Positions 35,801 through 45,209 of a stretch of DNA of 64,000 nt are shown one piece after another (the stretch's first letter is position 1; each line of letters starts with the position of its first letter). The notes beneath the pieces were generated by a model, which saw nothing but the letters and a program-made list of their open reading frames with translations, was not told the DNA's origin and made no database searches. Source of the stretch: Methanothrix soehngenii GP6. Its GTDB lineage: Archaea; Halobacteriota; Methanosarcinia; Methanotrichales; Methanotrichaceae. A program made the position numbers and the translations under genes. Location of the stretch: assembly GCF_000204415.1 (NCBI RefSeq), contig NC_015416.1:124001-188000 (forward strand), read 5' to 3'.

Positions 35801-36047
35801 TCGCATGGCATCCAGCAGATAGAAAACCGCATCCATCCTCGGCCCGCGAGCCTTCAGCTCACTCACGGCGATCTCCCGCAGCCCGTTCCTGGTCAGGGCG
35901 CGCAGCTCCTCAGGGGGCGGCATATCCAGCACCTCATGGAGGTGTTTTGGCCTGCTCGATTTCCTCCCGCGAGCCTATCCTACAACCGCTAGATTATTCA
36001 CTAACCTCACTAATCAATTTTCAGATTGGGAAAAGTTATGTCTGGAT
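35801..36047. other. Spacer with an unassigned coding-like fragment
   Basis: On the minus strand, 35803-35932 reads MLDMPPPEELRALTRNGLRE followed by IAVSELKARGPRMDAVFYLL in an open frame with core-genome-like codon use, but it runs into the restriction remnant and has no ribosome site. It looks like a gene fragment of unknown family. The right 100 bases are AT-rich and hold the promoter of the next cluster. Confidence 0.35.
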
Positions 36048-37295
36048 ATGGTTAAGATGGCCTCAACCTTCACTTGGCTGGATTACTCAGAAAAAGAACG
36101 ACAAAGGATGCTAGATATCCTGAGCACCTTCAAGGAGCATGAGACAAGGGATGAACTTGGGATTGGTGTTATTAGAGATGCATTCTCGGATATGCTCTTT
36201 CCTGGGACAAGCGTTATCCAGACTCGTGCCAGATATTTTCTGTTTGTGCCATGGATATACAAGAGCCTTGAGGAGAAGAAGGTCCTCTCCTCAAAGATAG
36301 AAAGAAGAGCAAGAGATGAAGAAGTGCGACTGATCTATGCCCTCTTGGAGTCGAATGACACCAATGGCGTAATAGGAAAGGAGGCTAAAAAAAACCTCAA
36401 GCGGCTTCCAAGCAATATCTATTGGCAGGGGCTTGAAGCCTGGGGTATCCGGCTCTGTCCTTACTCCGTCTCCGACTATCATCGTTCTCTAGATACATTT
36501 TACAGACATCTCAAAGAGGCCTCCCATAGATATGAAGAAGAGATCGATGGTTTCGAAAGATTTCATAACTGGCATCCCGGACTTCCTCAAGCACCCTCTG
36601 ACTTCCCGGCCAAAGCCTCTTTTGACTTGACATATGATGAAGCCTGCTATCTAAAAGAGAGAGTATTATCCAGACAGCCAAATACGATGCTTGCCCACCT
36701 CTTGGACTCAGATATGCCAATTGAATCAGTGGCCTTCCCATGGGACCATCCCATTTGCCCGGACCTTCCCCAGCCAATCCAAGAGAAAATTTTGCATGCC
36801 AGAAACTTCTCAGATGCCATTAATGGCGCTTCCCTCCTTTATAACCTCATGCTTGCCGAAAAGATGGATGAATTAACCGGGCAAGCGCAGGAAAGCCTGG
36901 CGAGCTACTACGAAGATGAATTGATGGAATGGGCCGATTATCTGCAGTCACGCAGTGATGATATGTCTCGTTGGGATTATAGAAAGCGATTCTGGGATAT
37001 ATTAAACAAAGAGGGTGCACGAGTGACCGGCCTAACCTGGCGGTTTGTAAATCAATGGCTACAGATGGTCTTGTCACCAGAACGTGCTCAACAAATTGCA
37101 GGGGATGACCTCGCCAGAAAGCTCATTCATGATCGGGAAAGCCTCTTGAAACGCAATCTATCAAAGCTTGATAATCCTGATGCCCTGGCCAGATGGAATG
37201 GGCAAGCTGGCACAGGAAAGCTTAGGTATAGATGGAGACCTGCAGAGACCATCATTTCAGATATACTATTGGGTCTTAAGAGGTCCCGATGCTAG
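36048..37295 (+). CDS. DUF6361 family protein, first gene of a PLD/helicase cluster
   Basis: A 415-residue protein with the family's N-terminal FTWLDYSEKERQRMLDILSTF and the block DELGIGVIRDAFSDMLFPGT, then TRARYFLFVPWIY. I recognise this as DUF6361, whose function is unknown. The middle contains the LKRLPSNIYWQGLEAWGIR motif. No catalytic site can be named. The stop overlaps the next start by seven bases. The start may be ATG 36048 or ATG 36057 (MASTFTW). Codon use is more AT-rich than in the core genes on the left. The link with PLD and helicase genes suggests nucleic-acid defence. Confidence 0.75.
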   Translation: MVKMASTFTWLDYSEKERQRMLDILSTFKEHETRDELGIGVIRDAFSDMLFPGTSVIQTRARYFLFVPWIYKSLEEKKVLSSKIERRARDEEVRLIYALLESNDTNGVIGKEAKKNLKRLPSNIYWQGLEAWGIRLCPYSVSDYHRSLDTFYRHLKEASHRYEEEIDGFERFHNWHPGLPQAPSDFPAKASFDLTYDEACYLKERVLSRQPNTMLAHLLDSDMPIESVAFPWDHPICPDLPQPIQEKILHARNFSDAINGASLLYNLMLAEKMDELTGQAQESLASYYEDELMEWADYLQSRSDDMSRWDYRKRFWDILNKEGARVTGLTWRFVNQWLQMVLSPERAQQIAGDDLARKLIHDRESLLKRNLSKLDNPDALARWNGQAGTGKLRYRWRPAETIISDILLGLKRSRC

Positions 37296-39184
37296 ATCCC
37301 TATGATCGGAGGCACCTTCTTGAGATCCTAAGACCTCCAGACGGCTATACTCTCGATTTCGCCATTGGCACAACGTTCTCTCTTGATCTGTTGGCTCTCA
37401 TGACAGCGCCGCTTGGCTTTACACTCTTCGAGGCTGAAAGTGATTCTGGATCGCCAGATTCCCTGGCGCTAATAGAGTCAATTCGAAGATACGCAGGGAG
37501 GATCAGCATCTTCTGCCAGGAAGGCAGAATTCATATCCCCAAAGAATACGGTCAGCCTCTCTTTACATTCTTGGAAGGTTCGGTCTTCCAGGTGCATCCA
37601 CCCTACGAAGGATCGGTCTTCCATCCTAAAGCTTGGGTTCTGCGCTACAATTCTGAAGAGGGACCTGTTGTCTACCGTTTCCTATGTTTGAGTAGAAACC
37701 TCACCTACGACAGGTCATGGGATGCAGCCTTGGTTCTTGATGGAGTTCTAGAAGACAGAATTAGGGCTTTTGCCTCGAATCATCCCTTGGGGGATTTTCT
37801 AGCTTCTCTTCCGGGAATGGTAGAAAAGGGCGTGCCGATGGAGCTGCAAAAGAGGATTGACTTGATGCAGCACGAGGTCCGCAGGGTATCCTTTAATCCG
37901 CCCCAGGGCTTTGACGAAATGATATTTTACCCTCTTGGCATTGGCAATCGCCGATCCAATCCCTTCTCAGATAGAATCGATAGAATCCTGGTAATATCTC
38001 CCTTTTTATCAGAGAGCAGACTCGATTCATTTGCATCTCTGGGAAAAGGAGCCACGTTGATATCCAGATTAGATAGCCTTGAGAAAATTAAAGCCGATAG
38101 CCTAAGGCAGTTCTCGGATATATATTACCTTAAAGAAGAATTCGTTGTACAAGAGGATTCTTCTGAATTTATCGATCCTGGACAAGGACAAATTGATATC
38201 GAGAAAGAAAATTTTGCTGTATTGGACGAAAACCCCCAAGGGCTGCATGCAAAACTCTATGTTGCCGATGCTGGAGGTCAGGGCCGGATATGGACAGGCT
38301 CAGCTAATGCCACAGATGCCGCCTTCCAGGGAAATATAGAATTCCTTGTTGAACTGCGAGGCAGAAAGAAATTCTGTGGCATAGATGCGATACTAAATGG
38401 CGGCAAAGAGGCGAAAGACGAAACGGAGGCGGGTTTAAGAACTCTTCTTGATCCGTTCACGATTAACGGTGGTCCTACCGTAGATGAGATGGAATCCTTG
38501 AAGCATCTGGCAGACAAGGTCAGAAATGCGCTGATACAATCAAATCTTGCAGCACATGTATCCATGGATGGCGATGATCATTTCAGTATTTCTATGGAGG
38601 GAAGATCTCCAGTCCTTCCTGAAGAAGCCACTGTAAAATGCAGACCAATCACTCTGCAAAAGTCGAGAGCTATATGTTTCTCATCGATTCCCGGCGCTTT
38701 AGCAGAATTCAGGCACCTTCAGGATAATGAGATCTCAGCCTTTTTTGCCTTTGAATCAACAATAATTTTAGAGGAGAAAAGGTTGGCAGATGGATTTGTC
38801 CTAAAGCTGCCCCTTACCGGAGCACCAGAAGATAGAACTGAGCGAGTGCTTCGGGCTCTGCTGAAGGATAAAAGCCAGGTGCTCAGGCTTATGCTGCTTC
38901 TTCTCTCTCTTGATGGAAGGTCAGATCCAGGGGGCCTGATAGTCGGACCAGGGCGAACCAATGGGGGAAACTGGGCATCTCAAGGTATGATTCCTCTTTT
39001 CGAGTGCATGATACGAGCATTAGCGCGGGATCAACGAAGGCTCGACGACTTAAACCACCTTATTCAGGATCTCAGGAGTCATCCTGATACGAAGGATTTG
39101 CTCCCTGATAGGATAGATGAGATCTGGGAGCCCATCTGGGAGGCAAGAAAGATGATCGGAGGGGACGAACATGATAAAACATGA
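37289..39184 (+). CDS. Phospholipase D-like protein with two HxK motifs
   Basis: A 631-residue PLD-superfamily protein, second gene of the cluster. The first half-site is FHPKAWVLRY at residues 111-120 with SRNLTYDRSWDAAL about 20 residues later. The second is LHAKLYVADA near residue 318 with WTGSANATDAAF following. Two HxK...(S)xN units in one chain make one complete PLD active site. Members in defence systems cut DNA or act on lipids. There is no signal peptide or membrane segment, so a nuclease role is more likely. It overlaps the DUF6361 gene by seven bases and the helicase gene by 14 bases. Confidence 0.85.
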   Translation: MLDPYDRRHLLEILRPPDGYTLDFAIGTTFSLDLLALMTAPLGFTLFEAESDSGSPDSLALIESIRRYAGRISIFCQEGRIHIPKEYGQPLFTFLEGSVFQVHPPYEGSVFHPKAWVLRYNSEEGPVVYRFLCLSRNLTYDRSWDAALVLDGVLEDRIRAFASNHPLGDFLASLPGMVEKGVPMELQKRIDLMQHEVRRVSFNPPQGFDEMIFYPLGIGNRRSNPFSDRIDRILVISPFLSESRLDSFASLGKGATLISRLDSLEKIKADSLRQFSDIYYLKEEFVVQEDSSEFIDPGQGQIDIEKENFAVLDENPQGLHAKLYVADAGGQGRIWTGSANATDAAFQGNIEFLVELRGRKKFCGIDAILNGGKEAKDETEAGLRTLLDPFTINGGPTVDEMESLKHLADKVRNALIQSNLAAHVSMDGDDHFSISMEGRSPVLPEEATVKCRPITLQKSRAICFSSIPGALAEFRHLQDNEISAFFAFESTIILEEKRLADGFVLKLPLTGAPEDRTERVLRALLKDKSQVLRLMLLLLSLDGRSDPGGLIVGPGRTNGGNWASQGMIPLFECMIRALARDQRRLDDLNHLIQDLRSHPDTKDLLPDRIDEIWEPIWEARKMIGGDEHDKT

Positions 39185-42100
39185 ATCCATTGATATGGCC
39201 GAGAGTGAAAAGACCCTCCAAAAGCCTGATTGCGATGCGATTCTAGGAAGCTTGAAGGACTTCCAAAGAGAGACCGTAGATTATGTCTTTCGTCGGCTCT
39301 ATACTGATGAGGATTGCACAAGACGCTTCCTCGTCGCAGATGAGGTGGGCCTCGGAAAAACCCTTGTGGCCCGAGGAGTCATAGCCAAGACAATAGACCA
39401 CCTCTGGAAGACTGTTCACAGGATTGATATTATCTACATCTGCTCAAATTCAAATATTGCCAAACAGAATATAGCGCGACTAAATGTCTTGGGGGATGAT
39501 AATGCTCATTGCTCCAGTCGCATTTCTCTTTTGCCCACGATAATCAAGAATCTCGAAGAAAGAAAGATCAACTTTGTCTCTCTGACCCCAGGCACCTCTT
39601 TTGAGGTATCATCTGGCACAGGAATTGCTAATGAAAGGGCTCTCTTGTACTGGATGTTAAAGGAGGAATGGAAGCTTGAAGGAGAGGGTCATAAAAGAGT
39701 ATTTTGCGGTAGCATGAAGCTCATGAACTTCAAGAGGCTTGTAAAAGAATATCCTAGACATAAAATAGATGCTCATCTAAAAGCGTGTTTCCTTAGCCTT
39801 TTGCAGGATGACAAAGATGTATCTGATAGCAACTCTTGCATCGCTTTGCGACGTAAGGTGCAGGAGCTCTCAAGCGCTTTCTCAGAGATGAGCTTGAGTG
39901 CTTCAAGAAAAAGAGAGATGATAAAAGAGAGCAATAGATGCGTATCCGAGCTGCGTAGACTTCTCGTCAGATCATGTCTAAAAGCCCTTGAGCCGGATCT
40001 AATCATTTTGGATGAATTCCAGAGGTTCAAGCATCTTATGTACAGTGATGATGATGAAGATGCTTCAACAATTTCAGCCAGAGAACTTGCGCAAGAGCTA
40101 TTCGATTATGCTGATGAGAACTCTAAAGCCAGAGTGCTTCTGCTCTCTGCGACTCCTTATAAGATGTACACTACTGCTGACGAGTCTGGAATTGAGGATC
40201 ATTACAAGGACTTTCTAAGAACTCTGAAGTTTCTTATGCAAGATACCGCGGCAGTTGAGAAATGCGAAAGCATCCTCAGAGAATACAGGACGGAGTTGTT
40301 CCGCATTGGAAGTGGGGATGTATCTCATCTAATTCATCTGAAGGAATCACTTGAATCTCATCTCAGAAGAGTTATGGTAAGGACTGAAAGGCTTGCGGCT
40401 TCGGATGACCGAAACGGGATGCTAGAGGAGGTCTCTGATGAGTCGGTCAAGCTACATCCTGGTGATCTGATAGCCTACTGCGGCCTGCAGAATGTGGCTG
40501 AATGTCTGAACAGCCGCGATTCTCTTGAGTACTGGAAATCATCACCATATACATTGAACTTCATGGAAAAATACGAACTGAAAGGCGCCTTTGATGTCGC
40601 TTGTTCGAATAACAATAAAAAAATTTACAGTCATCTCTCAAAAGCAGAAGGATTGCTGCTTCCTTGGGATGATATCGAAGCTTATAACAAAGTTGATCCA
40701 AGAAATGCAAGGCTTCGCAGTCTTCTTTTAGGGACTATTGGTGTTAATGCCTGGAAGCTACTCTGGCTGCCTCCATCTCTGTCTTATTACGAACTCCGAG
40801 GACCTTTTGCAGATCCTGCTCTCAAGAATTTTACCAAGAGGTTGGTATTCTCTTCCTGGAGGATGGTTCCGAGGATGGTTGCGAGTCTGACGAGCTATGA
40901 AGCGGAACGTAATATAATAAGGCAATTCGATTCTAGCATCCACAAAAAGCCCGATTCAATGAAAAAGATAGGGCGTCTGCTTAAACTCGGTAGAAGTCAT
41001 AGGCAAGGGAGAATAACAGGATTGCCAATCCTGGGGATCGTATATCCGAGCATAACGCTTGCGAAGGCATGCGATCCCATTGGGTTCGCTTCTCAGCAAT
41101 TGCCATCTACAGATGATGTGATCCAGAAAGCCCAGATGGTCATAGAGAAGCTCATGGTTCCTATTCTAGAGACTTATCCAGGGTATGGAATTGAAGATGA
41201 AGACTGGTACTGGGCCGCGCCAATACTGCTGGATCTGCATTATTACCGAGGAATCTCTGAAAAAATTTTTCGCAGCAGGGATTTAGCTGTCATTTTGAGC
41301 GGCGAAGAGGTATCTGATGATGAAGACATTGATGAAAGTTCAACCCTCTGGATTGAGGCAATTGCAGAAGTCAATGATCTGATCGGGGGCAAGATCCGCC
41401 TTGAGAAACCTCCGAAGGATCTCTCATTAGTTTTGGCAAAGTTGGCATTAGCTGGGCCCGGAATAACATGTTTAAGAGCATTGTCTAGGGTCACAGGGGG
41501 GTTGCCTGCAAACAATCCTTGGCATCCTTTTTATGAGATTAGCATGAGCTCTATTCGAATGTCTCGATCTTTTATTCGTCTTTTTAATCTGTCAACGTCT
41601 ATTGCCCTGTTGCGCGGTCTTTATTCATTAGAAGATCAAGACGGTCAGGCCTATTGGAGGCAAGTTCTGGATTATTGCCTAGATGGTGGCCTTCAAGCGG
41701 TTTTAGATGAATATGTTCATTTTCTGAAGGAATCTGAGGGACTGTTTGGCAAGGAAAAGGTAGAAATTGCAGGCAAATTATCGGAAGTTGTTTCTGAAGC
41801 CATGAGCCTAAGAACCGCAAGCCTGGATGTTGATAAAATAAAAATTGACCAGAGATTAGAATCCATGTCGAGGTCTATCAAGAAGATGAGGACGAATTTT
41901 GCGGTAATGCTCTCTGATAAAAAAAGCGATGAGGGTAGGTCAGTGAATAGGATCTCCCAGGTGAGGCAGGCTTTTAATTCCCCATTTTGGCCTTTTGTTT
42001 TGGCCACAACATCGATTGGGCAGGAAGGGCTGGACTTTCATGCATATTGCCATGCAATCGTCCACTGGAATCTTCCATCGAATCCCGTTGATCTTGAGCA

Positions 42101-42506
42101 GCGTGAAGGAAGGATTCACAGGTTCAAAGGCCATGCAATAAGAAAGAATCTGGCAGCTAAATATGGACTTGCTGAAGTCGGACCTAACGATATCGATCCA
42201 TGGGATGCGCTTTTCAGAGCAGGCAAAAGAGACAGAAAAAGTGAAGCGGGGGATCTGGTTCCGTTCTGGATATATCCTGAGGGGGATTCTAAAATAGAGC
42301 GGCACGTCCCTGCGTTGCCCTTGAGTCGTGACAGAGAGAAGATGAATGAACTGAAAAAATCGCTGGCAGTATACAGGATGGTCTTTGGACAATCCAGGCA
42401 AGAGGATCTTGCTGCTTTCTTGATTAATTGCCTGAATAATGAGAGCATGGATAATCTGATGATAGACCTAAGTCCACCAAGTGACGAGAAGGGACCTATT
42501 TCATAA
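39171..42506 (+). CDS. SNF2/SWI2-like helicase, third gene of the cluster
   Basis: Large superfamily 2 ATPase, 1111 residues. Motif I is VADEVGLGKTLVARG (GLGKT at 60-64), motif II LIILDEFQRFKHL near residue 277, motif III LLLSATPYKM near 323, motif V ATTSIGQEGLDFHAY near 945, and motif VI DLEQREGRIHRFKG near 975. Between the two RecA-like lobes lies a long insertion of several hundred residues without a recognised domain. A GGAGGGG ribosome site precedes ATG 39171. The two upstream genes overlap in sequence, so all three products are probably made together. It resembles the DNA-translocating motors of DISARM-like and other defence systems. Confidence 0.88.
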   Translation: MIKHESIDMAESEKTLQKPDCDAILGSLKDFQRETVDYVFRRLYTDEDCTRRFLVADEVGLGKTLVARGVIAKTIDHLWKTVHRIDIIYICSNSNIAKQNIARLNVLGDDNAHCSSRISLLPTIIKNLEERKINFVSLTPGTSFEVSSGTGIANERALLYWMLKEEWKLEGEGHKRVFCGSMKLMNFKRLVKEYPRHKIDAHLKACFLSLLQDDKDVSDSNSCIALRRKVQELSSAFSEMSLSASRKREMIKESNRCVSELRRLLVRSCLKALEPDLIILDEFQRFKHLMYSDDDEDASTISARELAQELFDYADENSKARVLLLSATPYKMYTTADESGIEDHYKDFLRTLKFLMQDTAAVEKCESILREYRTELFRIGSGDVSHLIHLKESLESHLRRVMVRTERLAASDDRNGMLEEVSDESVKLHPGDLIAYCGLQNVAECLNSRDSLEYWKSSPYTLNFMEKYELKGAFDVACSNNNKKIYSHLSKAEGLLLPWDDIEAYNKVDPRNARLRSLLLGTIGVNAWKLLWLPPSLSYYELRGPFADPALKNFTKRLVFSSWRMVPRMVASLTSYEAERNIIRQFDSSIHKKPDSMKKIGRLLKLGRSHRQGRITGLPILGIVYPSITLAKACDPIGFASQQLPSTDDVIQKAQMVIEKLMVPILETYPGYGIEDEDWYWAAPILLDLHYYRGISEKIFRSRDLAVILSGEEVSDDEDIDESSTLWIEAIAEVNDLIGGKIRLEKPPKDLSLVLAKLALAGPGITCLRALSRVTGGLPANNPWHPFYEISMSSIRMSRSFIRLFNLSTSIALLRGLYSLEDQDGQAYWRQVLDYCLDGGLQAVLDEYVHFLKESEGLFGKEKVEIAGKLSEVVSEAMSLRTASLDVDKIKIDQRLESMSRSIKKMRTNFAVMLSDKKSDEGRSVNRISQVRQAFNSPFWPFVLATTSIGQEGLDFHAYCHAIVHWNLPSNPVDLEQREGRIHRFKGHAIRKNLAAKYGLAEVGPNDIDPWDALFRAGKRDRKSEAGDLVPFWIYPEGDSKIERHVPALPLSRDREKMNELKKSLAVYRMVFGQSRQEDLAAFLINCLNNESMDNLMIDLSPPSDEKGPIS

Positions 42507-42577
42507 AGTGGGCCTTCTCACTTTCGCCCCGCCCCCTTGCCTCGTCCTGATATCCCCGAAGCACCCTGTTCTCCATC

Positions 42578-43087
42578 ATGGAGATCGAACTCTGCCCGGC
42601 CGTCTCTCTCCTCCCCGAGACCTTCAACGTCCTGGTCGCCCCGGTGGAGCTGATGGCCGGAGCTATCAACAGTCACCCCGAATTGCAGCGCTATAAGATC
42701 CTCTTCATCAGCGGCAACTACTCCCGCATCCTCAGCCGGCTTAACCGGAACATCACCGAGCTGGACGTGCGCCGAGCCTTTACCTCCTTCCAGCTCATGA
42801 CCATACTGGAGGAGAACCACCACAGCTTTCTGATCGTGGAGCACGACCCCTTACTCTACGAGGACTCTCAGGGGATGGTGGGCTACCTGGCCCAGGCCCT
42901 CAAGCAGACCTCCAGAGAGGCAACCATTCTTCTCTATGCGCCTGCGCTGGATCCCCATCTAGAGAAGATGACCGAATTGGCCGACCGTGTGTTCTGCATC
43001 TACAATGAGCCGGCTGAGGCAAAGGGCCAGGGGAAGGCAAAGGCGAGGATGGCCGGAGAGCAGAGAACGCTGGAGGCGTACTCGTGA
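42578..43087 (+). CDS. Hypothetical protein, ATPase-like strand pattern
   Basis: I do not recognise this 169-residue protein. Its centre reads like the Walker B half of a RecA-like fold (HHSFLIVEHDPLLYEDSQ, then ATILLYAPALDPHLEKM and DRVFCIYNEP), but no Walker A is present. Codon use is GC-rich, like the core genome and unlike the helicase just upstream. Its last 80 coding bases and the first 21 bases after the stop recur as a 95 percent identical copy at 45210-45309. The start ATG 42578 lacks a good ribosome site, so the true start is uncertain. Confidence 0.6.
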   Translation: MEIELCPAVSLLPETFNVLVAPVELMAGAINSHPELQRYKILFISGNYSRILSRLNRNITELDVRRAFTSFQLMTILEENHHSFLIVEHDPLLYEDSQGMVGYLAQALKQTSREATILLYAPALDPHLEKMTELADRVFCIYNEPAEAKGQGKAKARMAGEQRTLEAYS

Positions 43088-43108
43088 GGAGAGTGTAACT
43101 CCTTTCCT
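43009..43108 (+). repeat. 100-bp direct repeat, copy 1
   Basis: Covers the 3' end of the gene at 42578-43087 and a few bases after it. It aligns without gaps to 45210-45309, with about five mismatches. The pair brackets the toxin-antitoxin/TnpB segment. Confidence 0.93.
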
Positions 43109-43695
43109 CCAGGCCGTGAGAATTGTGAAATGACCTGCATTTCCATAGGCAGAACAGGAAACTCTCAAGAGTATTAGCAGTTTTTGAATGACCTCTGCTT
43201 TCAAGCTCTAGAACTGGGTCCTGGAGTTCGAGCAGAGCTTTTGGCTACAGTCATCTTTCGATCAGGAAGAATACAGATGTCATTGCTTCTTACCGATTAT
43301 CTTCAGCCAATCAACTCTTGAGAAGTCACTATCAAATGTGGCAATCTTGGAGATCTCATGCTTAAGACAGGTGGAAGCGATCAATGCATCATTGGGCAAT
43401 AAATTGTATCTGATCATGATACCCTTCCACTCATTCAGGTCATCATTAATAGGAAGAATTGAGACCTCCCGCTCTTCAATAAGCCTGAACAATAGATCCA
43501 AATCCTCCTTAAAGGGACCATAACCTCTTTGAACAATGGCCTTGCGAAATTCGGAGTAGTTCTTGGTCCCATATCGTTCTTTGCTGAGCTTGCGAAGGGA
43601 TACGAAGACTAGTTCGCTCAAAACCGTTGATGATGTCGCCAGATCGGATGGCATCAAAATTATCTCTTGAGCGGATTTGCTGAATTTCGTTTGCA

Positions 43696-44918
43696 GTGAC
43701 CACTCCCGCCAATGAATTGGCGGGCATCTAGGCTTTCGCCACAGACTGTAGCCCCAGTCTGAGAATGTTCTTAGCTGCATTAAGATCTCTGTCCATCGAC
43801 AATCCACAATAGGGACAACTATGGACTCTGACGGATAGATCCTTTTTGACTGTTTGACCACAGCAAGAGCACATCTGAGATGTATTCAATGGATTGACAA
43901 GTACAACCTTCCTACCAGCCTCTACCGCTTTGTATGAAGTGTATTGTACAAGCTTGTTCCATGATGCATCCAGAATGCTTTTTGCCAGGTTGTGATTTTG
44001 AGTCATGTTTTTTATATTCAAGTCTTCAAAACATATTATGCCATAAGAGGTTACAAGCATGTGACTGAGTTGCTGAGCAAAATCCTCTCGCCTGTTAGCA
44101 ATCCGTTCATAGAGATGGTTGACTGATTTATTTGCTTTATTTCTCTCTTGAGAACCTTTGGGCAGCTTATCGCGTTTGCTTTGGGCTTTCTTGAGCATTC
44201 CTTCATCTGCTAAGAGGAACCGAGGATTTTCTATGAACTCGCCATTAGACAATACAGCGAAGTTTGTAATCCCCACGTCAATCCCAACTACCTTATCAGA
44301 AGGTTCAATAACATGATCAATCGACTCTTCGACCAGGAAAGAGACATACCATTTATTGGTAGCAGATCGATGAATGGTTAACCTTTTAACAAATCCTTCG
44401 ATAGGCCTATGCAACTTGAATTTGATATCTCCTATCTTGGATAACCAGAGTTTATCACCGTCTATGGAAAAACCACTTTGAGGATAACTGATGCTATCGT
44501 ATCTGTTCTTTCCCTTAAAACGAGGATAGCCAGGCTTTTCGCCTGATTGAACTCTGCGAAAGAATGCCTTGAAAGCCAGATTAACTCTGAGAACAACGTC
44601 TTGCAGAACCTGAGAATAAACAGATCTCAGTTCCGGCTTAGACTCTTTCCAAATTGGAAGCATTCTCTTGGATTCAAAGTAGCTTACTGATCTGCCTTCT
44701 TGCTCGAATGCATTCTTTCGCATAGCCAGCGTTTCGTTGTAGACCCATCGGCAAAGCTCTAGCTGCTCATTAAGTTTTGTAACTTGAGCTTTTGTCGGTC
44801 TGAGTCTATACCGAAACACTTTAGCCATTATGATATTAATATGCTGTGCCGGCTAATGAGTCTTTTGGTCTATAAGTACGGGCTGTATCCCGCCTTTGAA
44901 AAGGCGGGGATTAGCCCT
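43696..44918 (-). mobile_element. IS605-group (IS1341-type) TnpB element inside the PIN gene
   Basis: An element of about 1.22 kb carrying tnpB but no Y1 transposase gene. The right end (43696-43726) has a hairpin CCCGCCAATTCATTGGCGGG followed by AGTGGTCAC. The left end (44880-44917) has a two-tier hairpin: GGGCT/AGCCC outside and CCCGCCTT/AAGGCGGG inside. No target duplication is expected for this group. Ends are inferred from the hairpins and from restoration of the PIN frame, so they may be off by a few bases. Confidence 0.8.
43728..44828 (-). CDS. tnpB: TnpB, RNA-guided nuclease/transposon protein
   Basis: Intact 366-residue TnpB. N-terminal YRLRPTKAQVTKLNEQLELCRWVYNETL (first 20 residues diagnostic), then the RuvC-like nuclease with GIDVGITNF (first Asp, near residue 187), FEDLNIKNM (Glu, near residue 273) and DRDLNAAKNI (last Asp, near residue 350). 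A zinc finger CSCCG...CPYCG lies between. The family cuts DNA guided by an RNA made from the element's right end, favouring retention of the element. The decayed copy at 23763 is a relative. No transposase TnpA is linked. Confidence 0.94.
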   Translation of the reverse strand: MAKVFRYRLRPTKAQVTKLNEQLELCRWVYNETLAMRKNAFEQEGRSVSYFESKRMLPIWKESKPELRSVYSQVLQDVVLRVNLAFKAFFRRVQSGEKPGYPRFKGKNRYDSISYPQSGFSIDGDKLWLSKIGDIKFKLHRPIEGFVKRLTIHRSATNKWYVSFLVEESIDHVIEPSDKVVGIDVGITNFAVLSNGEFIENPRFLLADEGMLKKAQSKRDKLPKGSQERNKANKSVNHLYERIANRREDFAQQLSHMLVTSYGIICFEDLNIKNMTQNHNLAKSILDASWNKLVQYTSYKAVEAGRKVVLVNPLNTSQMCSCCGQTVKKDLSVRVHSCPYCGLSMDRDLNAAKNILRLGLQSVAKA

Positions 44919-44963
44919 GATTTCGTCCTAAAACGCTGTATAGCACATTTGTATCTAGAAAGA

Positions 44964-45155
44964 TCACATCTGGGCCTCTTCTTCAAACTCTTCAAACTCT
45001 TCTACAGAGCCTTCGCCAAATGCCCCGAGAAAATCGGAGATATTGAATCTCTTTATCGTGAGCTTCAGCCTCTCTCCCTCCTTAAAATCTACCTCGTGGA
45101 GCGGCTTTAGGACGCCACGTTCATAGATGCATTCGATGGTCTTGGATGTGCTCAT
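44964..45155 (-). CDS. DUF104-type antitoxin (AF2212/PG0164-like)
   Basis: A 63-residue protein with the family core ECIYERGVLKPLHEVDFKEGERLKLTIKRF, a short beta-barrel thought to dimerise (first 20 residues are diagnostic), followed by an acidic tail (EGSVEEFEEFEEEAQM) likely to wrap the toxin. The stop overlaps the GTG start of the PIN toxin gene (ATGTGA), which is the usual operon layout for this toxin-antitoxin type. With the toxin gene broken by the TnpB element, the antitoxin is an orphan. Confidence 0.85.
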   Translation of the reverse strand: MSTSKTIECIYERGVLKPLHEVDFKEGERLKLTIKRFNISDFLGAFGEGSVEEFEEFEEEAQM

Positions 45156-45209
45156 AATTTGCCCATGGATCTATTTAGCTTGCCGGCTTAAATACTCTTC
45201 CCGCTCAAG

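Larger units (their letters stand above)
43280..44967 (-). pseudogene. PIN-domain toxin (VapC-like) gene interrupted by a TnpB element
   Basis: The 5' part lies right of the element: GTG at 44967 overlaps the antitoxin stop and encodes VIFLDTNVLYSVLGRN, a typical PIN start with the first catalytic Asp. The 3' part lies left of the element (43280-43695): QTKFSKSAQEIILMPSD, the Glu in LSELVFVS, and the C-terminal LPNDALIASTCLKH and ATFDSDFSRV with the last acidic residues. If 49 bases are kept on the right and the 43696-44918 segment is removed, the frame closes to 155 codons (154 residues), the usual length. As it stands, the toxin is inactive. Intact PIN toxins are ribonucleases. Confidence 0.85.
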
